The notes: a model not told the origin generated them from the sequence alone. A stretch of 37,034 nt of DNA from Actinomycetes bacterium (GCA_023432235.1 JAEYUX010000184.1:1-37034); one strand, 5' to 3'. Positions 23,047 to 32,044 are shown, numbered from the stretch's first letter. Translations and numbers: made by a program.

Positions 23047-23604
23047 GTGATCGACGAGATCCTCCTCGAAGCCGAGGAGAACATGGACAACGCGATTAAT
23101 GTCGCGCGTGACAACCTCGCCTCTATCCGTACGGGTCAGGCGTCGACAGCGCTTTTCGCCAATATCGCGGTCGAGTACTACGGTGCTCCCACGCCATTGC
23201 AGCAGCTTGCCTCGATTTCGATTCCCGAAGCGCGCACCGTGGTGATTCAGCCCTACGACGTGAGCGCAAAGAAGGACATCGAGAAGGCACTGCGCACCTC
23301 TGACCTCGGCGTCAACCCCACCGACGACGGCCAGGTCATCCGTATCAACATGCCGCAGATGACGGAGGAGCGCCGCCGCGATTACGTCAAGCTTGCCAAG
23401 CAGCGCGCGGAAGAGTCGCGCGTGACCGTGCGCAACATGCGCCGCAAGGCCAAGGACGCGATTGACGCGGCGGTCAAGTCTGGCGATGTGGGAGAAGACG
23501 AGGGCTCGCGCGCGGAAAAGGAACTCGACGCGCTGACAAAGGGCCACGTCGACAAGATCGACGCCATGCTCGCTCGCAAGGAGAGCGAGCTTCTCGAGGT
23601 CTGA
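23047..23604 (+). CDS. frr: Ribosome recycling factor
   Basis: 185 residues, exactly the family size. RRF motifs: ENMDNAINVARDNLASIRTG, PTPLQQLASISIPEARTVVI in pieces, PYDVSAKKDIEKAL, DDGQVIRINMPQMTEERR and the C-terminal DIDAALARK-like DKIDAMLARKESELLEV. It splits post-termination ribosomes with EF-G. The GTG start has GAAGGGA upstream. The TGA overlaps the cdsA ATG (TGATG). Confidence 0.97.
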   Translation: MIDEILLEAEENMDNAINVARDNLASIRTGQASTALFANIAVEYYGAPTPLQQLASISIPEARTVVIQPYDVSAKKDIEKALRTSDLGVNPTDDGQVIRINMPQMTEERRRDYVKLAKQRAEESRVTVRNMRRKAKDAIDAAVKSGDVGEDEGSRAEKELDALTKGHVDKIDAMLARKESELLEV

Positions 23605-24929
23605 TGACGGGCGAGGACGCCGAGCCCACGCCCGCCTCCCCGGGGCCTGAGGACGTAGAAGCCGTACAGCCCAAGGGCAGGCGCCAGCGTGCCGTCGACC
23701 TGTTCTCGCCCCATCGTTACCGGGCCCTGCAGTTGTCGGCCTTCGAGCGGCGCTTCCGCGCGCAGACCCCGGAGCATCGCGACCCGACGCCCTCGGAGGC
23801 GTGGGGTTACCCCGTTGAGGACGACGCCGTGGACCCTCCTCTCGATTCCTCGGCTCCCGCTGCGGTTGCGGCGCGCGCTCACCTTGCCGGTGAGGAGCCC
23901 CCGCACCACGTTGACCCCCTCGAACCAGTGCCGTGGCCGGACGCTGAAGATACGGTCGATCTTGGCTTGCCTGATGAGGACTTCCGCATTCCTGAGGAAG
24001 GCGAGCCGTGGCCGCAGGACCGCCAGTTCGAGGGTCTCGTCACCACCGAGGAACTCTCGATTGACGCCGTCTCCGACGACGTGCCGGACGGCGAGACTGC
24101 ACCAAAGAGTGGCCGCAATATGTCGGTGGCGACTGTCGTTGGCGTCGGCCTCCTTGCGCTCGCCGTTGGAGCGGCGTGGCTGAGCCCGCTCGTCTTCGCG
24201 ATCGTGCTTTACGCGTTCACAATCGGTGCTCTTGTCGAGTGGAAGCGCGCGCTGGAAAAGCATGGCCGGCGCATTCCGCTCGTGCCTCTCATCGCGGCAA
24301 CCGTTGGCATGGGCATTGCGACGTGGTTCGCAAAACCTGAAGGGCTCGTGGTCGCGCTACTTGTCGGCTGCGCTGGCGTTGTCGCATGGCGACTCGGTGA
24401 TGAGCGCGTCGAGAACACTCTTGCGGATGCCCTTGCAGGTGTCTTGTCGCTCCTGTGGATTCCGTTTCTTGCGTCGTTCCTCCTCTTGCTTGAGCTCGCC
24501 GACGACGGCTGGCTTCGGGTCATCCTCGTTGTTCTTGCCGTTGTCGCGAATGACACTGGCGCGCTTGTCGCAGGCATGCGTTTTGGGCGACGCAAACTTC
24601 TCGAGCGAGTGAGTCCCAAAAAGACGTGGGAAGGCGCGATCGGAGGAGTGGCGCTCGGCGTCATCGTCGCCTCGATCGCTGCGTACTTCTTCTTTGACGG
24701 TGAGTGGTACATCGGCACCGCGATCGGCTTCGCATGTTCCGTGGCCGGCGTGGTGGGTGACCTTGCCGAAAGCGCCCTCAAACGCGACATTCACATTAAG
24801 GACATGTCAAGCGTCATCCCGGGCCACGGCGGCATTCTTGACCGCATCGACTCCCTCCTTTTTGCCGCGCCTGTTGCCTACGTGGTGTTCGCGATCTTCC
24901 TTGGCACACTCGGTGGTGGTGGCCTGTGA
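23604..24929 (+). CDS. cdsA: Phosphatidate cytidylyltransferase with long N-terminal extension
   Basis: 441 residues. From about residue 169 (SGRNMSVATVVGVGLL) it is a normal CdsA with about 8 membrane helices and the signature SALKRDIHIKDMSS then PGHGGILDRIDS. It makes CDP-diacylglycerol from phosphatidate and CTP at the membrane. The first 168 or so residues are hydrophilic, rich in Pro, Glu and Asp, and look disordered apart from an HRYRALQLSAFERRFRAQ segment. Coupling to frr (TGATG) supports the early start; no later start has better context. The stop overlaps rlmN. Confidence 0.93.
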   Translation: MTGEDAEPTPASPGPEDVEAVQPKGRRQRAVDLFSPHRYRALQLSAFERRFRAQTPEHRDPTPSEAWGYPVEDDAVDPPLDSSAPAAVAARAHLAGEEPPHHVDPLEPVPWPDAEDTVDLGLPDEDFRIPEEGEPWPQDRQFEGLVTTEELSIDAVSDDVPDGETAPKSGRNMSVATVVGVGLLALAVGAAWLSPLVFAIVLYAFTIGALVEWKRALEKHGRRIPLVPLIAATVGMGIATWFAKPEGLVVALLVGCAGVVAWRLGDERVENTLADALAGVLSLLWIPFLASFLLLLELADDGWLRVILVVLAVVANDTGALVAGMRFGRRKLLERVSPKKTWEGAIGGVALGVIVASIAAYFFFDGEWYIGTAIGFACSVAGVVGDLAESALKRDIHIKDMSSVIPGHGGILDRIDSLLFAAPVAYVVFAIFLGTLGGGGL

Positions 24930-26047
24930 ATGAGTCAACCGGCCGTCCTTTGCTCCAGATGGCAGCGCCCAAGCGGGGCAAGGCGCCGCTGCATTTCGCG
25001 GATATGGACGCCGACGCCCGGGCGGCGGCGGTCGAAGGCTTGGGTCATCCCGCCTTCCGCGCCAAGCAACTCGCGACCCACTACTTCTCGCACCTCACCG
25101 TTGATCCGGATGAGATGACGGATCTGCCCGCGAGCGCGCGTGAGGACATGGCGTCGGCGCTGTTCCCGCCGCTGATGTCAGTGGTGCGGACCCTTGAGGC
25201 CGATCGCGGCGCGACAGTGAAGACGCTGTGGGCGCTTCACGACGGCGTCAAGGTCGAGTCGGTCCTCATGAAGTACCCCGATCGCGCCACGTTGTGTGTG
25301 ACGAGCCAGGCTGGTTGTGGAATGGCCTGCCCGTTCTGTGCGACCGGCCAGATGGGGCTTACCCGCAACCTGTCGGCCGCCGAGATCATTGAACAGGTGC
25401 GACTAGCTGCTCGCGCCGCCCGTGACGGTCAGCTCGGGGAGCCCGTCCGGCTCTCGAATGTGGTCTTCATGGGGATGGGGGAGCCGCTCGCCAATTACAA
25501 GGCGGTGGTGTCGACAGTGCGGACGCTCATCGCCGCGCCCCCGGTTGGCTTTGGGCTCTCCGCCCGCCACGTCACTGTGTCGACAGTGGGCCTCGCCCCG
25601 GCAATTGACCGCCTCGCCAAAGAGGGCCTCCAGGTGACGCTCGCCCTGAGCTTGCATGCTCCGGACGATGAGCTTCGAGATGAGCTCGTGCCGATCAATA
25701 CGAAATACAGCGTGGACGACGCCCTGGATGCCGCGCGCCGTTACTTTGACGCGACCGGCCGACGAGTCAGCATCGAATATGCGCTGATCAGGGACATCAA
25801 CGATCAGGCGCATCGCGCGGACCTCCTCGGCCGCAAGCTCAATGAACGCGGCCGCGGTTGGGTTCACGTCAATCCCATTCCGCTGAACCCAACACCGGGA
25901 AGCAAGTGGACGGCGTCGGATCCCGCTGTGGAACGAGAGTTCGTCGACACGCTTTCATCTCACGGAATCCCGGTCACGATCCGCGATACTCGGGGAAGCG
26001 ACATTGATGGCGCATGCGGCCAGCTCGCGATCAAGGAGGACGAATGA
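24926..26047 (+). CDS. rlmN: 23S rRNA/tRNA adenine-C2 methyltransferase RlmN
   Basis: 373 residues. Radical-SAM cluster cysteines Cys131, Cys135 and Cys138 in GCGMACPFCATG, MGMGEPLANY, STVGLAPAIDRL, LSLHAPDDELRDELVPIN in pieces, and the C-terminal GACGQLA carrying the methyl-carrying cysteine. It methylates C2 of A2503 in 23S rRNA and A37 in tRNAs. The GTG start overlaps the cdsA stop (GTGA). The stop overlaps the next gene (ATGA). Confidence 0.96.
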   Translation: MNESTGRPLLQMAAPKRGKAPLHFADMDADARAAAVEGLGHPAFRAKQLATHYFSHLTVDPDEMTDLPASAREDMASALFPPLMSVVRTLEADRGATVKTLWALHDGVKVESVLMKYPDRATLCVTSQAGCGMACPFCATGQMGLTRNLSAAEIIEQVRLAARAARDGQLGEPVRLSNVVFMGMGEPLANYKAVVSTVRTLIAAPPVGFGLSARHVTVSTVGLAPAIDRLAKEGLQVTLALSLHAPDDELRDELVPINTKYSVDDALDAARRYFDATGRRVSIEYALIRDINDQAHRADLLGRKLNERGRGWVHVNPIPLNPTPGSKWTASDPAVEREFVDTLSSHGIPVTIRDTRGSDIDGACGQLAIKEDE

Positions 26048-26601
26048 CCGACATGTTCCCGCACGAGAAGTTCGTGAAGAAGGGCTACCACCGGGCGCAG
26101 GTCGATGAGTTCTTCTCGAACGCCCGCACCGCTTACGAACGTCCCGCTCTCGATGCCGACGCGATGTCGTCATTCGACGTGCGTCGCGCGGCCTTCGACA
26201 TGGTTTACCGCGGCTACAAGACCACTGCGGTGGACGCGGCGCTTGACCGTCTCGAAGCCGCATTTGCTGTGCGTGCGCGTGACGAGTTCGTTCGGGCCCA
26301 CGGCCAGCAAGCGTGGATGACGCGGCTCGCCCAGAACGCGCAGGTGTTGTACCCACGTTTGCGCCGTCCTCTCGGGCAGCGATTCAGTTCGCCTGCAAAG
26401 GCTCACCGGGGGTATGACGCCCGCGAGGTTGACACGTTGCTCAACCGCCTCATTGCTTTCTTCGACTCGGGTCAGTCGCTTACTCCCGAGGATGTGCGCA
26501 ACGCCGTGTTCCGCAGGCGCGGCCGCCGCGGCGCTTACGACGAGCGTGTGGTCGACGCCTACCTCGCTCGGGTCGTCGACATCTTGCAAGGAGCCCAGTG
26601 A
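26044..26601 (+). CDS. DivIVA-domain protein with four Gly-Tyr/Val-Asp repeats
   Basis: 185 residues from the ATG overlapping the rlmN stop. The start FPHEKFVKKGYHRAQVDEFF is a DivIVA N-terminal hook sequence. The GY-x4-VD pattern recurs at residues 14-21, 57-64, 123-130 and, as AY, 164-171. The second and fourth copies sit in matching contexts (DVRRAAFDMVYRGY and DVRNAVFRRRGRRGAY), so the protein looks internally duplicated. It has no long coiled coil or C-terminal tail like Wag31, so it may bind membranes or other DivIVA proteins rather than build a polar scaffold. The role is inferred from the family. It is coupled to dxr. Confidence 0.85.
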   Translation: MTDMFPHEKFVKKGYHRAQVDEFFSNARTAYERPALDADAMSSFDVRRAAFDMVYRGYKTTAVDAALDRLEAAFAVRARDEFVRAHGQQAWMTRLAQNAQVLYPRLRRPLGQRFSSPAKAHRGYDAREVDTLLNRLIAFFDSGQSLTPEDVRNAVFRRRGRRGAYDERVVDAYLARVVDILQGAQ

Positions 26602-27758
26602 CACCTCGGACGGTCAGCCTGCTTGGCTCCACCGGCTCGATTGGAGTTCAGGCGATCGATGTCATCGAGCGTCACGGCGATGCCTTTGACGTGGTCGCGC
26701 TCGCTGCGGGTGGTAGCGCACCCGATGTCGTGGCGCAGCAGGTCCGGCAGTTGCGCCCGTCCTTTGTTGCTCTTGCCCGTGAGGATGCGGTTCCTGCGGT
26801 GCGCGACGCCCTCGGCGATGTGCGCGGTGTCGAGATCGCTGGCGGCGCCGAAGCCGTTGTCGAGGTCGCTCGACGCGGCGCTGATGTCGTACTGAACGGG
26901 ATTACCGGTTCGGTGGGGTTGCGGCCGACGCTTGCGGCCTTAGCCGCGGGATCGACGCTCGCGTTGGCGAACAAGGAATCGCTCGTTGCAGGAGGCGCGC
27001 TTGTCGCCCACGCGGTGCAACGCCCCGATCAGATCGTGCCCGTCGATTCCGAGCATTCGGCCCTTGCCCAAGCGCTCCGCAGCGGAACCGACGCGGAGGT
27101 ACGTTCGCTCGTTCTCACCGCATCGGGTGGCGCGTTCCGCGGCTGGGACCGCGCGCAGCTTGAGACAGTGACACCTGCGCAGGCCCTCAAGCACCCCAAT
27201 TGGGACATGGGCCCGGTGGTGACGATCAACTCCGCCACTCTTGTCAACAAGGCGCTGGAGGTCATCGAGGCGCATTGGCTGTTCTCGATGCCGTACGAAC
27301 GCATCAAGGTGGTCATTCACCCCCAGTCGGTGATCCACTCGATGGTCGAGTTCATCGACGGGTCGACAATCGCTCAGGCTTCACCGCCTGACATGCGGTT
27401 GCCAATTGGGTTGGGTCTCAGTTGGCCTCACCGGATGGATGACGTCGCGCCTGCGGTGGACTGGACGCGAGCCCATGAGTGGACCTTTGAGCCTCTCGAT
27501 CATGAGGTGTTTCCCGCAATCGAGCTCGCCCGTGCCGCCGCTGCAGCGTCGGACCTGCATCCTGCTGTCTTTAACGCAGCCAATGAGCAATGTGTCGCGG
27601 CCTTTGCCGAGGGCCGTTTGCGCTTTGTCGACATCGTTGACACGGTGCGGGCCGTCGTCGAAGAATTCGATGCGCCACGTGAGATCACCTTGGACGCGGT
27701 TGACGAGGCTGAGGCCTACGCGCGTCGCCGCGCCGATGCCTTGATTTCCGCACAATAG
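26598..27758 (+). CDS. dxr: 1-deoxy-D-xylulose 5-phosphate reductoisomerase
   Basis: 386 residues. NADPH-binding GSTGSIG (10-16), ANKESLVAGG, PVDSEHSAL, TASGGAFRGWDR and HPNWDMGPVVTINSATLVNKALE, followed by the C-terminal helical domain. It converts DXP to MEP, the committed step of the methylerythritol pathway. The GTG start overlaps the preceding stop (GTGA). ispG lies one gene downstream across the site-2 protease, a conserved actinobacterial arrangement. Confidence 0.97.
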   Translation: MTPRTVSLLGSTGSIGVQAIDVIERHGDAFDVVALAAGGSAPDVVAQQVRQLRPSFVALAREDAVPAVRDALGDVRGVEIAGGAEAVVEVARRGADVVLNGITGSVGLRPTLAALAAGSTLALANKESLVAGGALVAHAVQRPDQIVPVDSEHSALAQALRSGTDAEVRSLVLTASGGAFRGWDRAQLETVTPAQALKHPNWDMGPVVTINSATLVNKALEVIEAHWLFSMPYERIKVVIHPQSVIHSMVEFIDGSTIAQASPPDMRLPIGLGLSWPHRMDDVAPAVDWTRAHEWTFEPLDHEVFPAIELARAAAAASDLHPAVFNAANEQCVAAFAEGRLRFVDIVDTVRAVVEEFDAPREITLDAVDEAEAYARRRADALISAQ

Positions 27759-27774
27759 CGGCCCCTCGCTGGCC

Positions 27775-27780
27775 TACAGT
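27775..27780 (+). promoter_or_regulatory. Candidate -10 element for the site-2 protease gene
   Basis: TACAGT ends 6 bases before the ATG at 27787. GGAG at 27781-27784 is too close to the ATG to act as a normal ribosome-binding site. A leaderless transcript is suggested. Confidence 0.45.
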
Positions 27781-27786
27781 GGAGCC

Positions 27787-29061
27787 ATGCTCGCACTGCT
27801 TGGCATCGTCGTGGTCGTCATCGGCCTGATGGTGTCAATTGCATGGCACGAACTCGGCCACATGTGGCCCGCAAAACGTTTTGGCGTCAAAGTGTCGGAG
27901 TACTTCGTCGGGTTTGGGCCGACGCTGTGGTCGACCAAGCGCGGCGAGACGGAATACGGGATCAAGGCCATTCCTTTGGGCGGATACGTGCGTCTCGTCG
28001 GGATGGTGCCTCCGGCATATGCGGTGAAGCCTGCCCGGGTGCGCGGATGGGGAAAGACCCTCGTCGCCGACGCTCGTGCCGCGTCGGAAGCGGAAATCGG
28101 GGATGACGACTCCCGCGCCTTCTATCACTTGACGTGGTGGCGCAAAGTGATCGTCATGGCCGGTGGTCCGCTGATGAACCTGGTCCTCGCCGTCGTGCTC
28201 TTCACTGTGGTGCTCTCCGGCATGGGTGTCCCGACTCAGACCTTGACGGTGCGCGACACGATTGCGTGTGTGCCGGCCGTTGGCACGAACGAATGCACCG
28301 CGGCCGATCCGACGTCGCCTGCTGTTCTCGCTGGATTGCAACCGGGTGACACCGTGCTCGCGGTTGACGGGATCGAACTCGACGGGTGGTCGGACCTCAC
28401 CGCCTATGTGTCAGATCGCCCGGGGGAACCGGTCGTGTTGACGATCGAGCGCGATGGGCAGGTGCGTGACCTTGCCCTGACGCCTGCCGCGCGTGAACGT
28501 GCTGGCGCGACAGGGGAGCAGTCCGAGGCTGTGGGATTCCTCGGCGTTTACTCCCTCGTTGAGGATCAACGCCAGCCCATATGGTCCGGTGCGGAAATTG
28601 CGGGCACCTACACCGTGGAAACCGCCAAGATCGTGGCGACTCTGCCGGTGCAGCTGTATCACGTGACGCGTGCTGCGGTCGGGCTTGAAGACCGTTCTCA
28701 GACGTCCGTGATGGGCATTGTGGGCATCGGCCGTGCTGCGGGGGACGTGACGTCAACAGAGGTCGAGGGCGTGACGATCAAGGACCAGATTGCTCAGCTT
28801 CTCTTGCTCCTCGCGGGACTGAATCTCGCGCTGTTTGTGTTCAATATGATCCCGCTGGTTCCGCTTGATGGCGGGCACATCGCATCTGCCGTGTGGCAAG
28901 CGATCAAGAACGGCTGGGCGCGAGCACGCAACGCTCCACGCCCGGCACCCGTTGACGTTGCAAGGATGATGCCGATCGCCTATGGCGTCTTCGGAATACT
29001 CATTGTGATGAGCCTTGTGCTCATTTACGCCGACATCGTGGCGCCGGTGCGCATCACATGA
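27787..29061 (+). CDS. Site-2 intramembrane metalloprotease (RseP/Rip1 family)
   Basis: 424 residues. M50 protease: HELGH at residues 21-25 in the first membrane helix, GFGPTLWSTKRGETEYGIKAIPLGGYV-type segment (PLGGYVRLVGM), GGPLMNLVLAVVLF, a PDZ-like domain (AGLQPGDTVLAVDGIEL) and the second active-site motif NMIPLVPLDGGH. About four membrane helices. Relatives cut anti-sigma factors and other single-pass proteins; in mycobacteria Rip1 controls cell envelope composition. The location between dxr and ispG matches the mycobacterial dxr-rip1-gcpE order. Confidence 0.94.
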   Translation: MLALLGIVVVVIGLMVSIAWHELGHMWPAKRFGVKVSEYFVGFGPTLWSTKRGETEYGIKAIPLGGYVRLVGMVPPAYAVKPARVRGWGKTLVADARAASEAEIGDDDSRAFYHLTWWRKVIVMAGGPLMNLVLAVVLFTVVLSGMGVPTQTLTVRDTIACVPAVGTNECTAADPTSPAVLAGLQPGDTVLAVDGIELDGWSDLTAYVSDRPGEPVVLTIERDGQVRDLALTPAARERAGATGEQSEAVGFLGVYSLVEDQRQPIWSGAEIAGTYTVETAKIVATLPVQLYHVTRAAVGLEDRSQTSVMGIVGIGRAAGDVTSTEVEGVTIKDQIAQLLLLLAGLNLALFVFNMIPLVPLDGGHIASAVWQAIKNGWARARNAPRPAPVDVARMMPIAYGVFGILIVMSLVLIYADIVAPVRIT

Positions 29062-29086
29062 GCGGCCTGATTAAGGAGCAATTGTT

Positions 29087-30238
29087 GTGACTATTGGCCT
29101 GGGAATGCCGGGCATGCCTGCCCCAACCCTTGCGCCTCGACGTGTGACGCGCAAGATCAAGGTCGGCACCGTCGATGTGGGCGGCGACGCACCGATTTCA
29201 GTGCAGTCGATGACCACCACCAAGACCCATGACATCAATTCGACGCTGCAGCAGATCGCGGAACTCACCGCGTCAGGTTGCGACATCGTCCGTGTCGCGT
29301 GCCCCACGCAAGACGATGCCGACGCACTTCGCGCCATTGCGACAAAGTCGCAGATCCCGGTGATCGCGGATATCCACTTCCAGCCGAAGTACGTGTATGC
29401 GGCAATTGAGGCCGGTTGCGCAGCGGTCCGCGTCAACCCAGGCAACATCAAGAAGTTCGACGACCAGGTGAAGGAAATTGCGCAGGCGGCCAAGGACCAC
29501 GGCACGTCGATCCGCATCGGTGTGAACGCGGGCTCTCTTGACCCTCGCTTGCTCGCCAAGTACGGCAAGGCGACGGCGGAAGCACTGGTCGAGTCTGCGG
29601 TGTGGGAAGCGAGCCTGTTTGAGGAGCACGATTTCCACGACTTCAAGATCTCCGTCAAGCACAACGACCCTGTCGTCATGGTGCGCGCCTACGAGATGCT
29701 CTCGGAGCGTGGACAGTGGCCTCTTCACCTTGGTGTCACCGAGGCGGGCCCTGCCTTCCAGGGCACCATCAAGTCGGCCACGGCATTTGGCGCCCTGCTG
29801 AGCAAGGGCATCGGTGACACCATCCGCGTGTCGCTGTCGGCTCCTCCCGTCGAGGAAGTGAAGGTCGGCATCCAGATCCTGCAGGCCCTCAACCTCCGCC
29901 CGCGCAAGCTTGAAATCGTCTCGTGTCCCTCGTGTGGGCGCGCGCAAGTTGACGTGTATGAGCTCGCAGAAAAGGTGACGGCAGGCCTTGAGGGGATGGA
30001 AGTGCCGCTGCGCGTTGCCGTCATGGGCTGCGTCGTCAATGGACCCGGGGAAGCGCGTGAGGCTGACCTTGGCGTCGCCTCCGGAAACGGCAAGGGTCAG
30101 ATCTTCGTCAAGGGCGAGGTCGTGAAGACCGTGCCCGAAAGCATGATCGTGGAGACCCTCATCGAAGAGGCCATGCGCATTGCTGAAACGATGGAGCCCG
30201 TCGAAGGCGCCTCACCGCAGGTGGTGCCGCTCTCATGA
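29087..30238 (+). CDS. ispG: 4-hydroxy-3-methylbut-2-enyl diphosphate synthase
   Basis: 383 residues. GcpE/IspG TIM barrel (ISVQSMTTTKTHDI, VRVACPTQDDADAL, PVIADIHFQPKY, VRVNPGNIKKFD) and a 4Fe-4S domain with Cys280, Cys283 (SCPSCGRAQVD) and Cys315 (GCVVNGPGEA). It converts MEcPP to HMBPP in the MEP pathway. GTG start with AAGGAG about 8 bases upstream. The stop overlaps the GNAT gene (ATGA). Confidence 0.97.
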   Translation: MTIGLGMPGMPAPTLAPRRVTRKIKVGTVDVGGDAPISVQSMTTTKTHDINSTLQQIAELTASGCDIVRVACPTQDDADALRAIATKSQIPVIADIHFQPKYVYAAIEAGCAAVRVNPGNIKKFDDQVKEIAQAAKDHGTSIRIGVNAGSLDPRLLAKYGKATAEALVESAVWEASLFEEHDFHDFKISVKHNDPVVMVRAYEMLSERGQWPLHLGVTEAGPAFQGTIKSATAFGALLSKGIGDTIRVSLSAPPVEEVKVGIQILQALNLRPRKLEIVSCPSCGRAQVDVYELAEKVTAGLEGMEVPLRVAVMGCVVNGPGEAREADLGVASGNGKGQIFVKGEVVKTVPESMIVETLIEEAMRIAETMEPVEGASPQVVPLS

Positions 30239-31143
30239 AAGATGCGCTGCTGCGCAGGGGACATGACGTGTTGACCCCCGTACAGCGGCGTGATCTGCCT
30301 CGAGCTCTCGCATTGTGTACGCGAGACCCCGTATCGAGCGTGGTGCCCGCAATGCATCTTGAGACAGCGATGCGGTCCGGAGTGATCCCCACGGGCTTGT
30401 GGGCGGTCCGCCAGCGTGGCGCTCATGAGATCTCGGGCGTGGTGTGGAGCGGCGCGAACCTCACAGTGGTGCTGCCGTCCACGAATGATGACGACGCGGA
30501 GGACCTCCGCGCGGACCTTGCCGAGGGCATTCTTGACCGGCTTGTGCGCCCCGCCGCTTTGGTGGGCGAGGCGGACATCACCCTCGACCTGTGGGGCCGA
30601 ATCGAGCATGCGTGGGGCCCCGCCCGCCAAGAGCGCAACCGCCAAGTGTCGATGGTGATGACGGAGGACCCGGAGGCCAAGCCGCGCCCCCACGAGGTCG
30701 CCGTGGAGCCGTTGCGGCGTTCCGTCATGAGCGACTACCCCGACATCCTTCCGGCCGCGGTGCATATGTTCATTGGCGAGGTCGGCTACGACCCGCTCTT
30801 GCACGGGCGTGACGCCTACGAAGACCGGTTGCGGCACCTCATCCGGCGGGGCCGCAGTTATGTCCAGTTCGGCACCATCGACGGTGAACGCACCGTCGTA
30901 TTCAAGGCCGAGGTGGGCGTGGTGGGCCTGGGTGTCGCACAGGTGCAAGGCGTGTGGGTCCATCCCGATGTGCGCGGGATTGGAGTAGGTGCCGCGAGCA
31001 TGGCCGAGCTAGTGAGGTTGGTGCGTGCGGACCACGCTCGCACGGTCTCCCTTTACGTCAACGACTTCAATGAGGCTGCGGTGCGGCTCTATGACTCGGT
31101 GGGATTCACCCGGGTCGGGCACTTCGCAACAATCATGTTCTAG
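30235..31143 (+). CDS. GNAT-family N-acetyltransferase with DUF4081-like N-terminus
   Basis: 302 residues. The N-terminal half (RDLPRALALCTRDPVSSVVPAMHLE in pieces, GLWAVRQRG, SGVVWSGANLTVVLP) resembles DUF4081. The C-terminal half is a GNAT domain: AQVQGVWVHPDVRGIGVGAASMAEL (acetyl-CoA loop R-G-I-G-V-G) and SLYVNDFNEAAVRLYDSVGF. The acceptor is unknown. The same gene follows gcpE/ispG in mycobacteria, so the linkage is old. Coupled to ispG by ATGA. Confidence 0.88.
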   Translation: MKDALLRRGHDVLTPVQRRDLPRALALCTRDPVSSVVPAMHLETAMRSGVIPTGLWAVRQRGAHEISGVVWSGANLTVVLPSTNDDDAEDLRADLAEGILDRLVRPAALVGEADITLDLWGRIEHAWGPARQERNRQVSMVMTEDPEAKPRPHEVAVEPLRRSVMSDYPDILPAAVHMFIGEVGYDPLLHGRDAYEDRLRHLIRRGRSYVQFGTIDGERTVVFKAEVGVVGLGVAQVQGVWVHPDVRGIGVGAASMAELVRLVRADHARTVSLYVNDFNEAAVRLYDSVGFTRVGHFATIMF

Positions 31144-31210
31144 ACACGCCTCTCGTGTGAGTGCGTTGACCGCACGAGCCCACCGCCGCCTTGGCACACG
31201 GTGCGACTCG

Positions 31211-31216
31211 TAGGCT
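31211..31216 (+). promoter_or_regulatory. Candidate -10 element for the VanY-like gene
   Basis: TAGGCT ends 6 bases before the ATG at 31223. GAGAGG fills the gap and abuts the start codon too closely for normal Shine-Dalgarno use. TTGGCA (31191-31196) is a possible but over-close -35 (14-base spacer). Confidence 0.4.
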
Positions 31217-31222
31217 GAGAGG

Positions 31223-32014
31223 ATGCGTCTGCCGTTGCGACATCGCGTGCCGAGACTGGGTCGGTACATGGCCGTGTGTGCCATCGCGGCGATCCTTGCG
31301 GCGTGCCAAGCGAACCCGCTGCCGCCTCGACCCGCGCCCTCCGTCGGACACGGCACGGCGGGAGAGGTCGCTGCCCCGACGTCGGCGGTGTTCCCCGTTC
31401 AAACCCCGGGGGTAGCCGTCACGACCGATTTCACGACTGCCTCCTCGCTCACCGTCGTTGTGACAAAGCGTCGGCCGCTTGACCCGATCGACTATGTGCC
31501 GGAGAGCCTCGTGCCATTGGCTGACGTCCCCGTAGTTGGCGAGCCGACGTTACGTGAGGACGCGGCGCTCGCGTACGTCGCGATGTCGGAAGCGGCCGAA
31601 GCGGACGGAGCCGGCTTTGTCGCCGTGTCCGCGTACCGCTCGTATGAGGAGCAACGAGCAGAGCACGAGGACTACGTCGCTCGATACGGACGGAAAGCGG
31701 CGGAGCGGGCATCGGCGCGGCCGGGCTACTCCGAACATCAGACGGGCTTGGCGGTGGACGTCAACAACGTGCCGGTCGTCAGTTTCTCCGCAGACTTTGG
31801 CTCAACGGCAGCCGGCACGTGGCTTGCCACGCACTCTCATGAGTTCGGCTTCATCATCAGTTACCCAGCGGACAAAGAGCTTGTGACGGGGTACAAGTGG
31901 GAGCCCTGGCACTTGCGGTATGTCGGCGTCGACACCGCCGCAGCGATGCGGGCAGGAGGCTTCACCACCCTGCAGGAGTTTGCGGGCCTCGAGGCATCAC
32001 CCGATTACGGATAA
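31223..32014 (+). CDS. D-alanyl-D-alanine carboxypeptidase, VanY family, lipoprotein
   Basis: 263 residues. A lipoprotein signal ends in LAAC (Cys about residue 28), followed by a Pro/Ala-rich linker. The M15B domain: FVAVSAYRSYEEQ, YSEHQTGLAVDV (zinc-ligand His and Asp) and EPWHLRYVG (final His). These enzymes trim the terminal D-Ala from peptidoglycan stems. The paralogue role here is cell-wall maintenance; no vancomycin-resistance genes are adjacent. A -10-like hexamer lies just before the ATG. Confidence 0.9.
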   Translation: MRLPLRHRVPRLGRYMAVCAIAAILAACQANPLPPRPAPSVGHGTAGEVAAPTSAVFPVQTPGVAVTTDFTTASSLTVVVTKRRPLDPIDYVPESLVPLADVPVVGEPTLREDAALAYVAMSEAAEADGAGFVAVSAYRSYEEQRAEHEDYVARYGRKAAERASARPGYSEHQTGLAVDVNNVPVVSFSADFGSTAAGTWLATHSHEFGFIISYPADKELVTGYKWEPWHLRYVGVDTAAAMRAGGFTTLQEFAGLEASPDYG

Positions 32015-32044
32015 GCCCGGCACTGATGCCTGGCCCAAGGCGAC

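Noticed and set aside
31161..31175. GTGCG/CGCAC hairpin after the GNAT gene
   Set aside because: Only 5 bp, no U-tract; not convincing as a terminator.
31223..32014. Vancomycin-resistance vanY
   Set aside because: No vanRS, vanH, ligase or vanX neighbours; VanY-family lipoproteins are common cell-wall carboxypeptidases.
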